A stretch of DNA of 64,000 nucleotides from Typha latifolia (lineage: Eukaryota; Streptophyta; Magnoliopsida; Poales; Typhaceae), in contig CM034099.1 in the NCBI GenBank assembly GCA_019914945.1, positions 23,152,704 through 23,216,703 on the forward strand, read 5' to 3'. The notes beneath the pieces are model-generated. The model was not told the origin of the DNA. It worked only from the letters and a program-made list of their open reading frames with translations, and ran no database searches. Within the stretch, counting starts at the first letter, position 1. Each line of letters begins with the position of its first letter. Shown piece after piece: positions 51,601 through 62,352 of this stretch. A program made the position numbers and the translations under genes.

Positions 51601-54600
51601 TAAAACCTATATCGGAATACTCGAAGGTAAGCTTTCAGTACTGCAGTTGTAGATGTACTGAATAAAGTCTTGTAGCATGTTAGTTACATTCTTTTACTTG
51701 AGTTTTCAGTTTCTCTGGGAATCTGTGATAGCTCAACTGATGAGATATATGGGATGTTGGCAGGAAACATCAAATAAAGATTTGTCAATATTGGCTAAGG
51801 CAACTTTTGAATTGTTAAAATGGAGGGTTTTGCCTCGTCCCTTTCTGGAGAATGCTGTCTCAGTGGTCCTATCTTCAATGAATGATCCTAACTGGCGAAC
51901 CAGATCTGCATGTCTGGCATATATTAGAACGTTTATGTACAGGTTTGCCTTTCTTTTCTTTTTATTTTTGGCTGGTACCATTTTCTTACAACATGTTCCT
52001 AACTACCTATGATCTGCTGCAATCTATGTTTCATAATGTTCATCCCTTTTAGTTACCTGATTGCTTTAGAAATCAGCATGTATCAGTTTCATCTTTGAGA
52101 ATGGGAGGCAAATATAGTAATAGGTAAACAGAGGCTTCACAAGAGTGGAGTGTGTGTGGGAAGGTTATGTTCCCAAGAATGGGAATACAGTTTCATGAGC
52201 AGATAACTCGCTACCGAGATTTAGCCATGGCTAGAAAGCAGGGCAGTGCATGGTCAGTAGGGCAGTCGACCCAGAATAGAAATATGAGAAAATAAGGATA
52301 CATGAAACATCGGAGATTTTGCATTCATTATTCCAAATATGAGAAAACATACTATGAGGCGATTGTTTACACTATACAGCGAATATGAAATACATCTACG
52401 GGGGGGTCCCATGATGCATATCCAGTTTTACTCGAATTGCTTTTCTTGTGATTCATAGTACCATTCTTTTTATGTGTTTTCTAATATTTTTCCCAATATT
52501 TCCTACAATAAATATTTTACTTTCTGATACACTATGATGACAAATCTGCTTGAAGGTGATACAGTTAGGAATATTGACTGTACTGACCTGTGTAACAGGC
52601 ACATGTTCACTCTCTCTAGCTCGGAGAAGATGCAAATTTGGCAGGGTATTGAGAGACTTCTTGTAGACACCCAAGTAGAGGCAAGTCCTTCTATTTAACT
52701 ATGAATCTGATCTGGAAGTGACTTCTATACTTAGCTTCAATGTGAACTGAATTTCCAACATGTTTTATATTCCACTTTACTCAGTTTCATTGAAAGAATG
52801 CAAGAAGGCTCATAGGAATATTACATACACATTTATATTTTTTTGATTTATAGTTTCTCTACAAGGCAGTATATTAATTATACTTCTCTATTCCAGTGTA
52901 CTTTGATAGGTTCTTGTTTGTACTTCTTATCTCGTAGAAAGTTCAGTGAGCTTCAAAATCTTGATTCATGAACAAGATAATAATCCACAAAATGGAAAAA
53001 CATTTTGTGTATTGTAGGAAAAGAACTGAAAGAATTATTGTCATTTTCATTTTTCCATTGGCATAGCATATTTATTAAGAAAATATCATGCATTGCCATC
53101 AAGCTTGCTCTCCCTCTATATTTCCAGGTCAGGGAGCATGCTGCTGGGGTTCTAGCAAGCTTAATGAAGGGCGGAGATGAAGACCTATCAAGAGCTTTTC
53201 GCAATCGATCATACAAAGAAGCACAATCTACTCTGAAGAACCGGAAACAGAGGTCTTTGGTTATGAATTTGATATGATTATATATTAGCTTTTCATAATT
53301 TACCACAATTTTTTTTTTTGCACACCAAAGTACATGTTACTGGATGCTTTTACATAAAACACACCTGAGGAATAGATATGCAACTACTTTATATCATATG
53401 CTGGTAGATACATATGATTTAGACATGCTGTCATTTGGCATGAACTAACTGAAGGATTCTATTTGCAGAAAGTTAGCTTCTGGTCAATTACATGGTGTGG
53501 TGCTCGCTTTGGCATCTTCTGTGCTATCAGTTCCTTATGACATGCCTGGGTATGTTGGATGCATCAAAATTTTCCATTTGATACATGTGATTTAATCAAT
53601 TACTAATAGAGTGCTGAACTGCTGTTCCATAGTTTGGTGAACTAACTATTCTATGTCCAAGTGCATATTGCTATGTGGTTTCTTGATTGATGAGAATGTT
53701 ATAGGCATATACAAATTCACTGATTTGATGCATATATGGAAGCTCTTTAATGCCTAATTTACTATTTCTGTAAGATGACTGCAAAACTTTAGTTTCAGCA
53801 ATGGAGTTTCTGTACTAAGACAATTGGATGAGAAGTGTAGTGATCATGAGCAAGCTAATATTTGGCTAAGAGGGGATTATTTTACAGCTGCCCTTATAAA
53901 AAAGATGAGGACTCTAGAATTTGAATTGGATGAACATGAGTCATGTTTGGAGAGTGGTGATCTGCAATTTGATGTACATAACATATACTAAGTTGATAAT
54001 GGTTGTCTGACAAGATTCAAGGCAGGCTATTGTTGCACTGAGGATCCTTTGTGGGCCTATAATAGAGGATGCACTTGTCCGATTGATATTCAGAAGATCA
54101 TGTAGTTTTGTATACCATATTCTAATAGCATATTGTCAGAAGAAGAGAACTAGGTAAATGCTAATTTTTAGTTATTAATGGAACTGCTTTAGTACAATTT
54201 TTATGGAAATGAGAAATGAGAAATGAGAAGAGGCAATAATAGATGATTACACTCTGAGCTATCATGATATGGGTGTTGTAATATGTAGTCTTTGTTCATA
54301 CTTACGCAACCTCAGATGCATATGCTGTGCCTTTAACCAACCTGCGAAGAACTATGGTATATCCTAAATAGAGGAAAATTCATATCACAAGCAACTCACT
54401 GATGGACAGCCAACCATTACAGATAGGGACAAGCAGGTTAGCATGGAGCGTAATTATCTAGACACAAAATAAGTGCTTAACTTTTATGCCTGGGAGCTCT
54501 CATTTGTGACTATTTATCATTTGATCTATTTTCCTTCCTTTTTTTCTGTGTGTGCGTGCAGTACCTTATAATTGAGACAAGAAGCAGAAGAGGATAGATA

Positions 54601-55291
54601 AAATCATACGGAAATGTTTTATTAGCATACCACTTATTGACTACAATGCTAGATAAATATGAAATGATTTCAGATTTCTTAAATAAGTTCCTACTGCTCT
54701 TCTTTTATTTTTTAGTTGGCCCTTTTCTTCAGGTTAACAGATTTACTTAATTTGAAGCAATTTTAAATGAACTATTTATCCTCTTGTGCACCTGGCTACA
54801 TATATGATCTAAGAGGTACCTTGGCCACCTGTGTTCCATTTTAATGGCCGATCCAGTTACAAAATTTTTAGCCGGATTCCGATAGCTGGAATTAATAGCC
54901 TGGTTGTTCTAGTTGTTCAATTTCCCAATTCTTTCTAGGGCTTGTTCTATTCTAAAATTTTGGTTGAGACGGAGCTTTAACACTTGTGCAGCTGGCTCCC
55001 GGACCACGTAACTTTGCTTGCCCGGTTCATTGGTGAGCCTTCTCCTGTGAGATCTACAGTAACAAAAGCAGTTGCAGAATTCCGGCGAACTCACGCAGAT
55101 ACTTGGAGCATCCAGAAGGAGGCTTTTACTGAGGAGCAACTCGAGGCAAGCCCGATCTATTGCTTCTTTTATGTCATTATATATCTTTAATAGGAAATTT
55201 TAGCTAATTTCTTCCTTTTTTTTTTAAATCTCTCGGCAATTCCTTACAGGTCCTTGCTGATACATCGTCTTCTTCCTCATACTTTGCCTAA
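36662..55291 (+). CDS. PA200: Proteasome activator subunit 4 (PA200/Blm10)
   Basis: Thirty-five coding exons total 5442 bases and 1813 residues, almost the Arabidopsis length. PA200 is a HEAT-repeat solenoid that caps the 20S proteasome and opens its gate. Exons: 36662-36822, 37264-37366, 37458-37570, 38761-38883, 39326-39427, 39518-39683, 40708-40824, 41192-41259, 41362-41463, 41541-41757, 42571-42798, 42879-43006, 43203-43320, 43437-43655, 43730-43879, 44010-44086, 44199-44416, 44897-45113, 45195-45274, 45354-45471, 45548-45718, 45847-46015, 46095-46138, 46225-46267, 46355-46500, 46710-46804, 46955-47856, 49360-49647, 49779-49874, 51764-51942, 52599-52680, 53128-53252, 53469-53549, 54992-55145, 55250-55291. 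Phases close throughout. Landmarks are MHLYNAWLPPQVAEETKKE at the start, FSASWPRTPSWISLL in exon 27, VREHAAGVLASLMKGGDED in exon 32 and AVAEFRRTHADTW in exon 34. The end, SSSSSYFA, is the HbYX-like gate-opening tail. Introns 31 and 34 use GC donors. Confidence 0.95.
41837..42495. mobile_element. Possible TIR element in PA200 intron 10
   Basis: The left end reads GGGGGTGTAATTGAC and the right end, reverse-complemented, AGGGGTGTAATGAAC. Most of this unusually long intron lies between them and is AT-rich without open frames. The inverted match is short and I found no clear target duplication, so the call is weak. Confidence 0.35.
48428..48899. mobile_element. hAT-like snap-back MITE, copy 1 (PA200 intron 27)
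   Basis: A 472-base GC-rich insert in AT-rich intron DNA. The ends are imperfect inverted repeats (CAAGGATGGCCGTGCCGACC left; CAATGATGGTTGTGCCAACC on the right, reverse-complemented) and fit the YARNG ends of hAT elements. The flanks TCATAGTT and ACATAGTT match at 7 of 8 bases, the hAT target-site length. Inner arms at about 48581-48632 and 48691-48745 are inverted copies of each other, so the element can fold back. It encodes no transposase. Confidence 0.8.
49059..49200 (+). repeat. Tandem duplication of about 72 bases in PA200 intron 27
   Basis: Two adjacent units share CTCTTTAGATAGTAACCAAA, then CTCAG, and end CTACTGAAGAAAAATCAGT. They differ at only a few positions. Confidence 0.9.
50837..51237. 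mobile_element. hAT-like snap-back MITE, copy 2 (PA200 intron 29)
   Basis: A 401-base GC-rich insert related to copy 1. It is flanked by a perfect 8-base duplication ACATGAAG (50829-50836 and 51238-51245). Its ends read CAACGATGGCC and, reverse-complemented, CATGGATGGCC, again fitting YARNG. Inner arms with TAGCCCGAGGGAGAAGG (about 50976-50998) and its inverse (51084-51106) form a hairpin with a (GA)n loop. It shares with copy 1 a GGAGRGGTGC..TG.GGCA-type block near the right end and TTAAG.TGCGGAT in the middle. No coding capacity is seen. Confidence 0.85.
51371..51580 (+). repeat. Tandem duplication, period about 112 bases, in PA200 intron 29
   Basis: TATTTAACTATA at 51371 starts again at 51483, followed in both units by ACTTT.GAATCAAACTATT, AGATAATTATTTAGATGGGA and GTCAGCATAATAGCACCA. 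It lies just downstream of MITE copy 2. Confidence 0.9.
53799..53991 (+). other. Candidate alternative last exon of PA200
   Basis: Inside intron 33, a TTTCAG acceptor is followed by an exon-like stretch. It joins exon 33 in the right phase (GG|C) and stays open for 63 codons before a TAA at 53989-53991. The added peptide starts NGVSVLRQLDEKCSDHEQ and is acidic, and the product would lack the normal end with YFA. I do not recognise the peptide, and it is not part of known PA200 proteins. It could be a real isoform, a captured fragment of another gene, or chance. Confidence 0.35.
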
Positions 55292-55460
55292 TTTTATCAT
55301 AAATACTATAATGTCATGAGCGAGGTTGTAAGGATTGGAATATTTGTTAGCATTTATAGCCAATAAATTTGAAGTTCTGATTTCTTCTCTCTCTTCTTCT
55401 CTTATTTTCTTTCTTTTCTCCATTAAGTGATCTTGAGGACTTCCTTCACCATTCTTTGTT

Positions 55461-56645
55461 TTAAACAAGTGGATTCATCAGATCATCACGTAAATCCCAC
55501 AGCACGCAGTCAGAACCAAAAATGCTAGTATCTTCTTTTCTAGCATCTTTTCCACCCTCGGCCTCTTCCTCGTCATCCTCGTCGCCTTTCTCCTGCAAGC
55601 CATCCGTCTGCAGCTGTGCTCGACCGCCGCCACCGGTGCACGTGCTTCCCGTGCATATGCTCTGGCTCCACGCAGATCCCTCAGCATCGTCGCCATAGGT
55701 AAGTCCGTCGTATCGAAACTCTTGATCCACTGCTGGATATGCAGCGCACATCTCCGCCAGGCCATCTGATGGCTCTGTCAAGGCGGAGCCCATCATGGTG
55801 CCCCATGCCTTGTCCGTGCCGCCGGGCTCTTGCATGATGGCTCGGGAGAGTCCCAGCTTGATCCTCTGGATGGTGTCATCCTTGTCGTCGTTAGGATTCG
55901 CAGATGGAAACGTCATGGCCGGTTCGGCTCCCACTGATGTCGTCGGAGGCCCGGCGCCGAAGTCTATACGTTTCTTTGTGAGGAGGTGGAGCATCTCGTC
56001 CTTGAAGCAGCCGAGGGCAGCCTCGGCAAGGTGGGCCACTTGTGGCGGTGCCAGGGTGGTGGCGATCTCGGCCATGAGGTGGGAGAATGGCTTGTGGGTT
56101 ACCGGATCAATTCCCATCCCGGAGAGCTTCTTCTTCAGCTTGGTGTTCCAGTGGTTCTTCACGTCATTGTCCGTACGTCCCGGCAGCTGCGCTGCTATCA
56201 GTGACCACCTGGTAAACATACTAACATATTCTTAGTTCGAAATCTTTTTATGATTTGGTCGGTACAGGAAGTGCAAAATATTTTACCTGTTTCCGACGAC
56301 GGAATGCAATTTGACGATGGTTTGCTCCTCGGACTCAGAGAACTCTCCGTGCTTGAGGTCGGGCCGGAGGTAGTTGGTCCACCGGAGACGGCAGCTCTTC
56401 CCGCACCTCTGCAGACCTGTTATCACAGTAAGTTACAAATACTCCAACCTATAATACTGCAAATTAAGCTAAGAGTCCATAGTAGAAGAAGGAAGAAGAG
56501 TGCGCATGCTACCAGCGTTCTTGGGTATGAGACGCCAATTACGAGTCCCATGTTGGGCAATGTAGGAGGATAGCTTGTTATCCTCCTCCGGAGTCCACTG
56601 TCCTCTTTTTACGTTGTCCTTTTCGCAACATGGAATCCTACCCAT
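55461..56645 (-). CDS. MYB80: R2R3-MYB transcription factor MYB80
   Basis: Three coding exons on the minus strand: 56645-56513, 56416-56287, 56208-55461. They give 1011 bases and 336 residues. MYB80 (once MYB103) is a nuclear regulator of tapetum and pollen development in anthers. The R2 repeat has tryptophans at 17, 37 and 57, and R3 has F70, W89 and W108. The MYB80-type signatures are [20 protein letters not shown], then [19 protein letters not shown] and [20 protein letters not shown] beyond R3. These separate it from TDF1/MYB35. The C-terminal half is acidic with an Asp/Glu-rich block and ends DDLMNPLV. Its stop is only 169 bases from the PA200 stop on the opposite strand, so the two 3' UTRs probably overlap. 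A (GA)n tract lies about 200 bases upstream of the ATG. Confidence 0.94.
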
Positions 56646-56842
56646 CTTGCCTCACTCTTTTCCCTCTTTTTTTTAAATTTCAGTTTCCACAGTGCTGCAC
56701 TTTTTCTTTCCTTAGGGATTCGGACACCAGCACAGGAATAAAGCCAAAACTATAGGAAAGGGGAGAGGGGAGAGGGGATTCTCTATTGCGGAAACTTTTG
56801 AAGGTATACGCATACAGGTGATGCTATTAATATTTGTTTATT

Positions 56843-56896
<54 letters not shown>

Positions 56897-59649
56897 CCAT
56901 GACCGAGGAGAGACTTGGGGGGTCTGGGTTCACGTGTGAGTGCATGCAAGGCCAAAGGAGCATGATTTGTATAAAGAATTCAACGCCCGCAGAGTGCGTG
57001 AGGCTCCTGGGCAGGTTGCTCACCAACATCGCGCCGGGTCAACCCACTATTCTCTTTCTCTTCTCTCTTGCTTATGCGAGTGGGGTTTTTTTTTAAAAAA
57101 AAATTGAGAGAGAGAAATTGGAGGTGATGGAGCTTCTGACTGTAAGAAGCTTCTGCAGATTAGAGTAGATTACAGTTGATGGAGAAGATTCCCTTTGTAT
57201 GCTTCTTCTCTATAAATATCGATATTACATCTAAAATAGTTGAAATAAAATTTAATATTTTGTATGCTCTTTTGACAGATTTGTTATAGAAATTGCAGGA
57301 AAATTTTATAGTCGGTCAGCAAGGGAACTGCTTCCCATTGCTCACACACTCGTTGACCTCATGATTGGATTCCGTTGAAACTTAAGTTGGTTTCCTCTAT
57401 TGGGCTTCAATTGAATTTTAAGGTAGTTTCTACTCTGGTCGTGCAAAAATAAACCTTTTTGGTAGCCTTTAATAAATAATAAAGAGATGGTAAGGTATCT
57501 TCTGTGTGCTCTTTCTAGGCTATTGATGTGAGACTGCTATAATATCTTCTTGACTTCTTGTATTTTCCTAGCAATGACTACAAGAACATGAAAGTTCGAA
57601 TCTCAAACCCCCAAAATCCATGCTCTTTTAAACCGTTAACATTAATGCTTCTTTATATTTAAATACGATATTTTCAAGTTGTACTATCAAGCGTTAAAAA
57701 CATAAGGGTCAAAACGCTTAAAATTCAGGTCTAGAAGCCTCTTAAATTCCATTACAAAAATTCTGAGTATATGAACAAGGCTTATTACATGATCTTAAGT
57801 TTTGTGTGATAAAAAAAATATAGGATGTTATAATCTATATATTTCATGACATTCTCTCAGAAAATGAATACGATCTCTAGATGTCGGTATTCCTAGGTTC
57901 CAACACCACAATACGAAAACAAAGAGCATATTAGTGAAGAGATTAGATTACTAACTTTTGAGTTACACGTTCTTTTTTTTTAAATTAAAATTTTTTTCTC
58001 TTAAATATGATTATATCTTAATTATAGTTTATATTATTTAATATTGGATAATTTAAATTTAATTATTTATTTATAAGAGATAAACTTTAATTTAAATTTA
58101 ATACTCTGCCTGTATTTATTATCAAATTTTAGTTTAAATCAATCTTAAACTAAGGAGAGATATATGTAAGTAATTAAAAGATAATCAAAGAGATAAATAT
58201 AATTGATAAATTACTAAAATAATATAATTGTCAAAAATAACGTGAAAGGTATACATATGGATATGAATTTAAAAGGATATATACATAAATAAAAAAAGTT
58301 GAGGGTCTATATGCAGAAGTACTTATTAAATAGTGTCAACTTAGATATTATAATTTGGAAATAAATAATCACTTAAATTTTCAGTGTTTCTATTAGACCC
58401 TTAGTATATTGACTTAGAAGGATAGATAGATAGGAAGGGCATTGAAAAAAGCTCTAAAATTTAACAATAATGATGATTATAATATACATATATATTTAAT
58501 AGTTAAATATATCTAATTTTATTAAATAAGGAGATGAGATTTTAAGTTCTGTCTAAGAAGATATAAAGAAGGTTTCTTTTAAACAAGTAGAATTAAATTT
58601 AAACTTAACATCTTGTATAAATTTAGCATGAATTTTTTCATTATTTATAATTCTAAGTATAACTTCCAATTCAGTTATCTTCTGTTTGCTTATGAATTTC
58701 TGTGAAGTCATGGCAAGATGAATAGAAACACTATTATCAATCTACTAAGAATTTTGATGGTACATCATGAATCCAACTAGATTCAAAACAAATGCAAACA
58801 AATTATTATCTTCTTCTTCTTCGTTTGACGACCATTTTCCTTGCAAATGGCAGTTTAGAACCTCTCACATTTTGAGTCTGATTAGTATCGCGTTTCTTAA
58901 AGTCTTGAGCAGTTTTATTTATTTTAGAAGAATATATTACATCTTTCTCGGCTCTATTACGACGGTGGATAGTATGAACCTAGGGTTATCAAGCAAGTGA
59001 ATAGACTTGATGGAACCTTAATAAAATCTCCAGATCGGAGAAGCCTCGGGAAAGGGTACTTATTATTATGAGACTAGAAAAATGGCAAATTGGCGAGTGG
59101 ACACATCCAGTCAATGGCCATCGACATCAGCAATAACTCCATGATCGTGAATGAAATCTTTTTTTAGTGCGTGGAAGTTTCCAATTATTAAGGGCTCGGG
59201 GATGAGTGGAGAAGCATAATCGTTTCTTTGTTGGAATTGTCATTTGAAATTCCTCTGGAGATACTTTATGTCAAATAACTAAGATATGAGGAGATAAAGA
59301 GACACAGAGGAAAAATAATAATTGAAATTAATAGTTAATTAAAATAATAATTTTTTTCAAGAATAAGATGATAATTGAACTTTGGTAAATATAAAATAGT
59401 TAGATAAATTGGGAGAGGAGAGAGAAGAATCGATTTAAGTGGAAGACTAAAATGACTGTTTCGAAGAATCTTCTTTTGGAAGAAAAAAAAAATTCCAAAG
59501 AATAGACTACAAAGCTTTCCACTTTAATTTTAAGTATAACTTCTGCCGTAATTTGAAATTATCCCGTTTATCTAATCTATCTACCTACTAAATGCAATTA
59601 ATATGTGCCCACTCCACTGAGATAGACGGAAGAAAGAGAAGGAAAAGAG
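56646..59649. other. Spacer between MYB80 and the NLR
   Basis: The MYB80 leader and promoter occupy the left part, including the (GA)n tract at 56846-56895. The rest (about 57240-59600) is AT-rich with no convincing coding exon, and short frames such as 58767-59000 have no family match. The NLR promoter lies at the right end. Confidence 0.6.
56846..56895. repeat. (GA)n microsatellite upstream of MYB80
   Basis: About 25 uninterrupted GA units. On the MYB80 strand this is a CT tract some 200-250 bases before the start codon, within promoter or leader distance. Confidence 0.97.
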
Positions 59650-62352
59650 ATGTCTGAATCTGTGGTTTCCTCTGTCGTGAGGAAGCTCGGAGACCTCCTG
59701 CTCCAAGAAGCTGTCTTCCTCCATGGCGTCCGCGACCTAATCAAGACGGCCCAGCGCGAGCTGAGCCGGATGAACTGCTTTTTAGCGGACGCGGATTCGA
59801 AGAGAAAGGCGGACGAGAGGGTGAAGCACTGGGTGAAGGAGATCCGAGACGTCGCCCACCAAATCGAGGACGTCGTCGACACCTACTTGGTCGAGGTCGG
59901 GAGGAGCCACCGGAGAGACGTGGGCGTCGTCAAGAGGTACGTCCTCAAGTGCGTCTCGAAGCCCAATGAGCTGGTAGCTCGCCACAAGGTCGGCGACCAG
60001 ATCACAGCCATCCTCGCGAAGATTCAGGAGATCTCCGCAAGCAGAACCGCGTATGGAATCGACAATTTGGGGAGCAGTGGTGGCGGAGAAGGCCGACCCC
60101 TGACTCTCCGGCGGCCCATCATTCCCGACGTGGACGACTCCGAGGTCGTCGGCTTCGAGAGCGACAAGGAAAGCATCATCGACCGACTAGTAGCCGGAGG
60201 ATCTCGCCGGCGCGTCGTTTCAATTGTCGGGACGGGTGGCCTCGGAAAGACCACTCTCGCCCGGAAGGCGTACAACAGCAGCAAAGTGAAGGCTCACTTC
60301 GATTTCCGAATCTGGCTGACCATCTCCCAGGAATACAAACTGGTTGATCTACTGAAGAACATACTCGAGAAGCGTGGAAAGATGGAAAAGGAAGAGTTGG
60401 GGAAGGACGAAGGGTACTTCATCGAGCAGCTTATGCCATCTTTGAGGTGCGTGAGGTACCTGATTGTGATGGATGATGTGTGGAACGACGTCGTGTGGGA
60501 TCGAATTAGAGAGGCTTTCCCCGACGAGAACAACGGAAGCCGAGTTCTTTTCACCTCCCGTTTCCTCAAGGTCGCCAAGCGGGCGGACCCCGGCTCCGTC
60601 CCCTATGAGCTCCGGTTCCTCGATGAGGAGGAGAGCTTACAACTCTTGTTCAAGAAGGCGTTCCCAAACGAAGATCCCTCCGCAGGCTGCCCTCCTGATC
60701 TGATGCGTCTAGCGCAGCAGCAGCTCGTCAAGAGATGTGGTGGACTACCTCTAGCTCTCGTGGTTTTAGGCGGTCTCCTATCGATCAGAGAAAGGACGTA
60801 CGGCGCCTGGCACAGAGTGGCCCAGACGTTGGATTGGCAATCCGACGGAAAAGAATGCATGGACATCCTTGCAATGAGCTACGAGGACCTGCCCAGCTCT
60901 CTCAAGCCATGCTTCATGTACTTAGCTTCCTTCCCGGAAGACTACAAGATCCCGGCGGGATCACTGACCAAGATGTGGATTGCGGAGGGATTTATTTCGC
61001 AGGGGACCCGGGGAACCTTGGAAGAGACGGCGGAGAGCTTCTTAGAGGAGCTGATCCAGAGGTGCATGGTCCAAGTCGCCCAGAGGTCGTCGTCCCTCAG
61101 CGGCGTCAAGGCCTGCCGGGTTCACGATCTACTCCGAGATCTCGCCCTTTCCGAAGCCAAAGAGGACGGCTTCCTCGCAGTGCATCAGAACGGCACCAAC
61201 GACGAGCCCTTCGAAGCGCGCCGCGCGGCGCTCCATAACAACGAGATCGTCGATCTGAGGAGACTCACCACGCCCAACCTCCGTTCGATTTTGTCCTTCG
61301 GTTCCTCCAATCCGCAAGGCGTCGAAGGCTTCAAGCTACTGAAGGTGATGGAATTAAACGGCGCTCGCCATCTCCGGCATCTTCCGGAGGAGATCAAGTA
61401 CATGGTCCATTTGCGATACCTTGGGTTGAGACACAGCCGCTTACGCCAGCTCCCGTCCTCCATCGGCCGTCTCCGAAGCCTTCAAACTCTCGACGTCAGA
61501 GACACCAAGATAAGTTGTGTCCCAGACCCCGTTTGGGGGATCAAGGTGCTGAGGCATGTCCATATATCTCGTAAGAAATTAGTGTTCGGACCACCACCAT
61601 CCGCCGATCTGAGAGACCTCCAGACCCTTGGACTCGTAAACCTTCCAGAGACATGGATAACACTAGGAGGAGGAACACTACTGTCAAACCTCACTGGTCT
61701 TCGGAAACTGAAGCTTTGCAACTGGCATGGCCGAATTGGTTGGAAGGCGGTCAATAGTTTGCTCGAGAAGCAGAAACAACTCGTCTCGTTAACGCTCATA
61801 GCCTTAGGGAGTGGTATTCCAGAAGAGATGGATACGAGGACGTCTCCGAGTCATGAGCACATACAGGAGATGCGCTTAGACGGGGAATGGTTACGGAGTC
61901 GACTCATCGACGCGATTGAGTTCCCACCTCACCTGACCAAGCTGACGCTGACCGAGTCCGGGTTGGAGCAGGATCCGATGCCGAAGCTGGCACAGCTCCG
62001 CAGTCTCAGGACTCTTAGACTCGGATACAGGGCGTACGTTGGGAAGAAGATGAGTTGCTGCTCCGTTGGAGGATTCCCTCAGCTGCTATCCTTGGAAGTT
62101 CGACATTTGGACCAACTGGAGGAGTGGAAGGTGGAGGATAATGCAATGCCTCAGCTTAAACGCCTCCAGATAGAAGAATGCTATTACCTCCGGGAGCTTC
62201 CCGAGTTGCAATATGTGACCACTCTCCAGGAGTTGCGCTTGTTTGGGATGCCCAGAGAGTTCTGCTTAAGACTCGACAAGGGTAAAGGCAAGGACTGGCA
62301 CAAAGTTCACCATGTTCCATCTCTTCTAAACAAAAAAGATGAGCCCTCTTAG
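59650..62352 (+). CDS. CC-NB-ARC-LRR immune receptor (RPP13-like NLR)
   Basis: One intact exon, 900 residues. Such receptors sense pathogen effectors inside the cell and trigger defence. The N-terminal Rx-type coiled coil (1 to about 140) contains IEDVVDTYL at 72-80, the EDVID-like motif. The NB-ARC part has the P-loop GTGGLGKTT (194-202), kinase-2 LIVMDDVW (271-278), GSRVLFTSR (296-304), GLPLA (365-369), CFMYLASFPED (421-431) and VHD (491-493) in place of MHD. Leucine-rich repeats run from about 520 to 880, for example LRYLGLRHSRLRQLPSSIG. The lysine of the P-loop and both kinase-2 aspartates are present, so it should bind and switch nucleotide. Its codons are GC-rich like those of the other single-exon genes here. 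No paralogue lies in the window. The ligand and the resistance it gives cannot be told. Confidence 0.95.
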   Translation: MSESVVSSVVRKLGDLLLQEAVFLHGVRDLIKTAQRELSRMNCFLADADSKRKADERVKHWVKEIRDVAHQIEDVVDTYLVEVGRSHRRDVGVVKRYVLKCVSKPNELVARHKVGDQITAILAKIQEISASRTAYGIDNLGSSGGGEGRPLTLRRPIIPDVDDSEVVGFESDKESIIDRLVAGGSRRRVVSIVGTGGLGKTTLARKAYNSSKVKAHFDFRIWLTISQEYKLVDLLKNILEKRGKMEKEELGKDEGYFIEQLMPSLRCVRYLIVMDDVWNDVVWDRIREAFPDENNGSRVLFTSRFLKVAKRADPGSVPYELRFLDEEESLQLLFKKAFPNEDPSAGCPPDLMRLAQQQLVKRCGGLPLALVVLGGLLSIRERTYGAWHRVAQTLDWQSDGKECMDILAMSYEDLPSSLKPCFMYLASFPEDYKIPAGSLTKMWIAEGFISQGTRGTLEETAESFLEELIQRCMVQVAQRSSSLSGVKACRVHDLLRDLALSEAKEDGFLAVHQNGTNDEPFEARRAALHNNEIVDLRRLTTPNLRSILSFGSSNPQGVEGFKLLKVMELNGARHLRHLPEEIKYMVHLRYLGLRHSRLRQLPSSIGRLRSLQTLDVRDTKISCVPDPVWGIKVLRHVHISRKKLVFGPPPSADLRDLQTLGLVNLPETWITLGGGTLLSNLTGLRKLKLCNWHGRIGWKAVNSLLEKQKQLVSLTLIALGSGIPEEMDTRTSPSHEHIQEMRLDGEWLRSRLIDAIEFPPHLTKLTLTESGLEQDPMPKLAQLRSLRTLRLGYRAYVGKKMSCCSVGGFPQLLSLEVRHLDQLEEWKVEDNAMPQLKRLQIEECYYLRELPELQYVTTLQELRLFGMPREFCLRLDKGKGKDWHKVHHVPSLLNKKDEPS

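Noticed and set aside
60735..61238. Long open frames overlapping the NLR in other frames and on the minus strand
   Set aside because: They are shadows of the GC-rich NLR coding sequence and have no recognisable domains.
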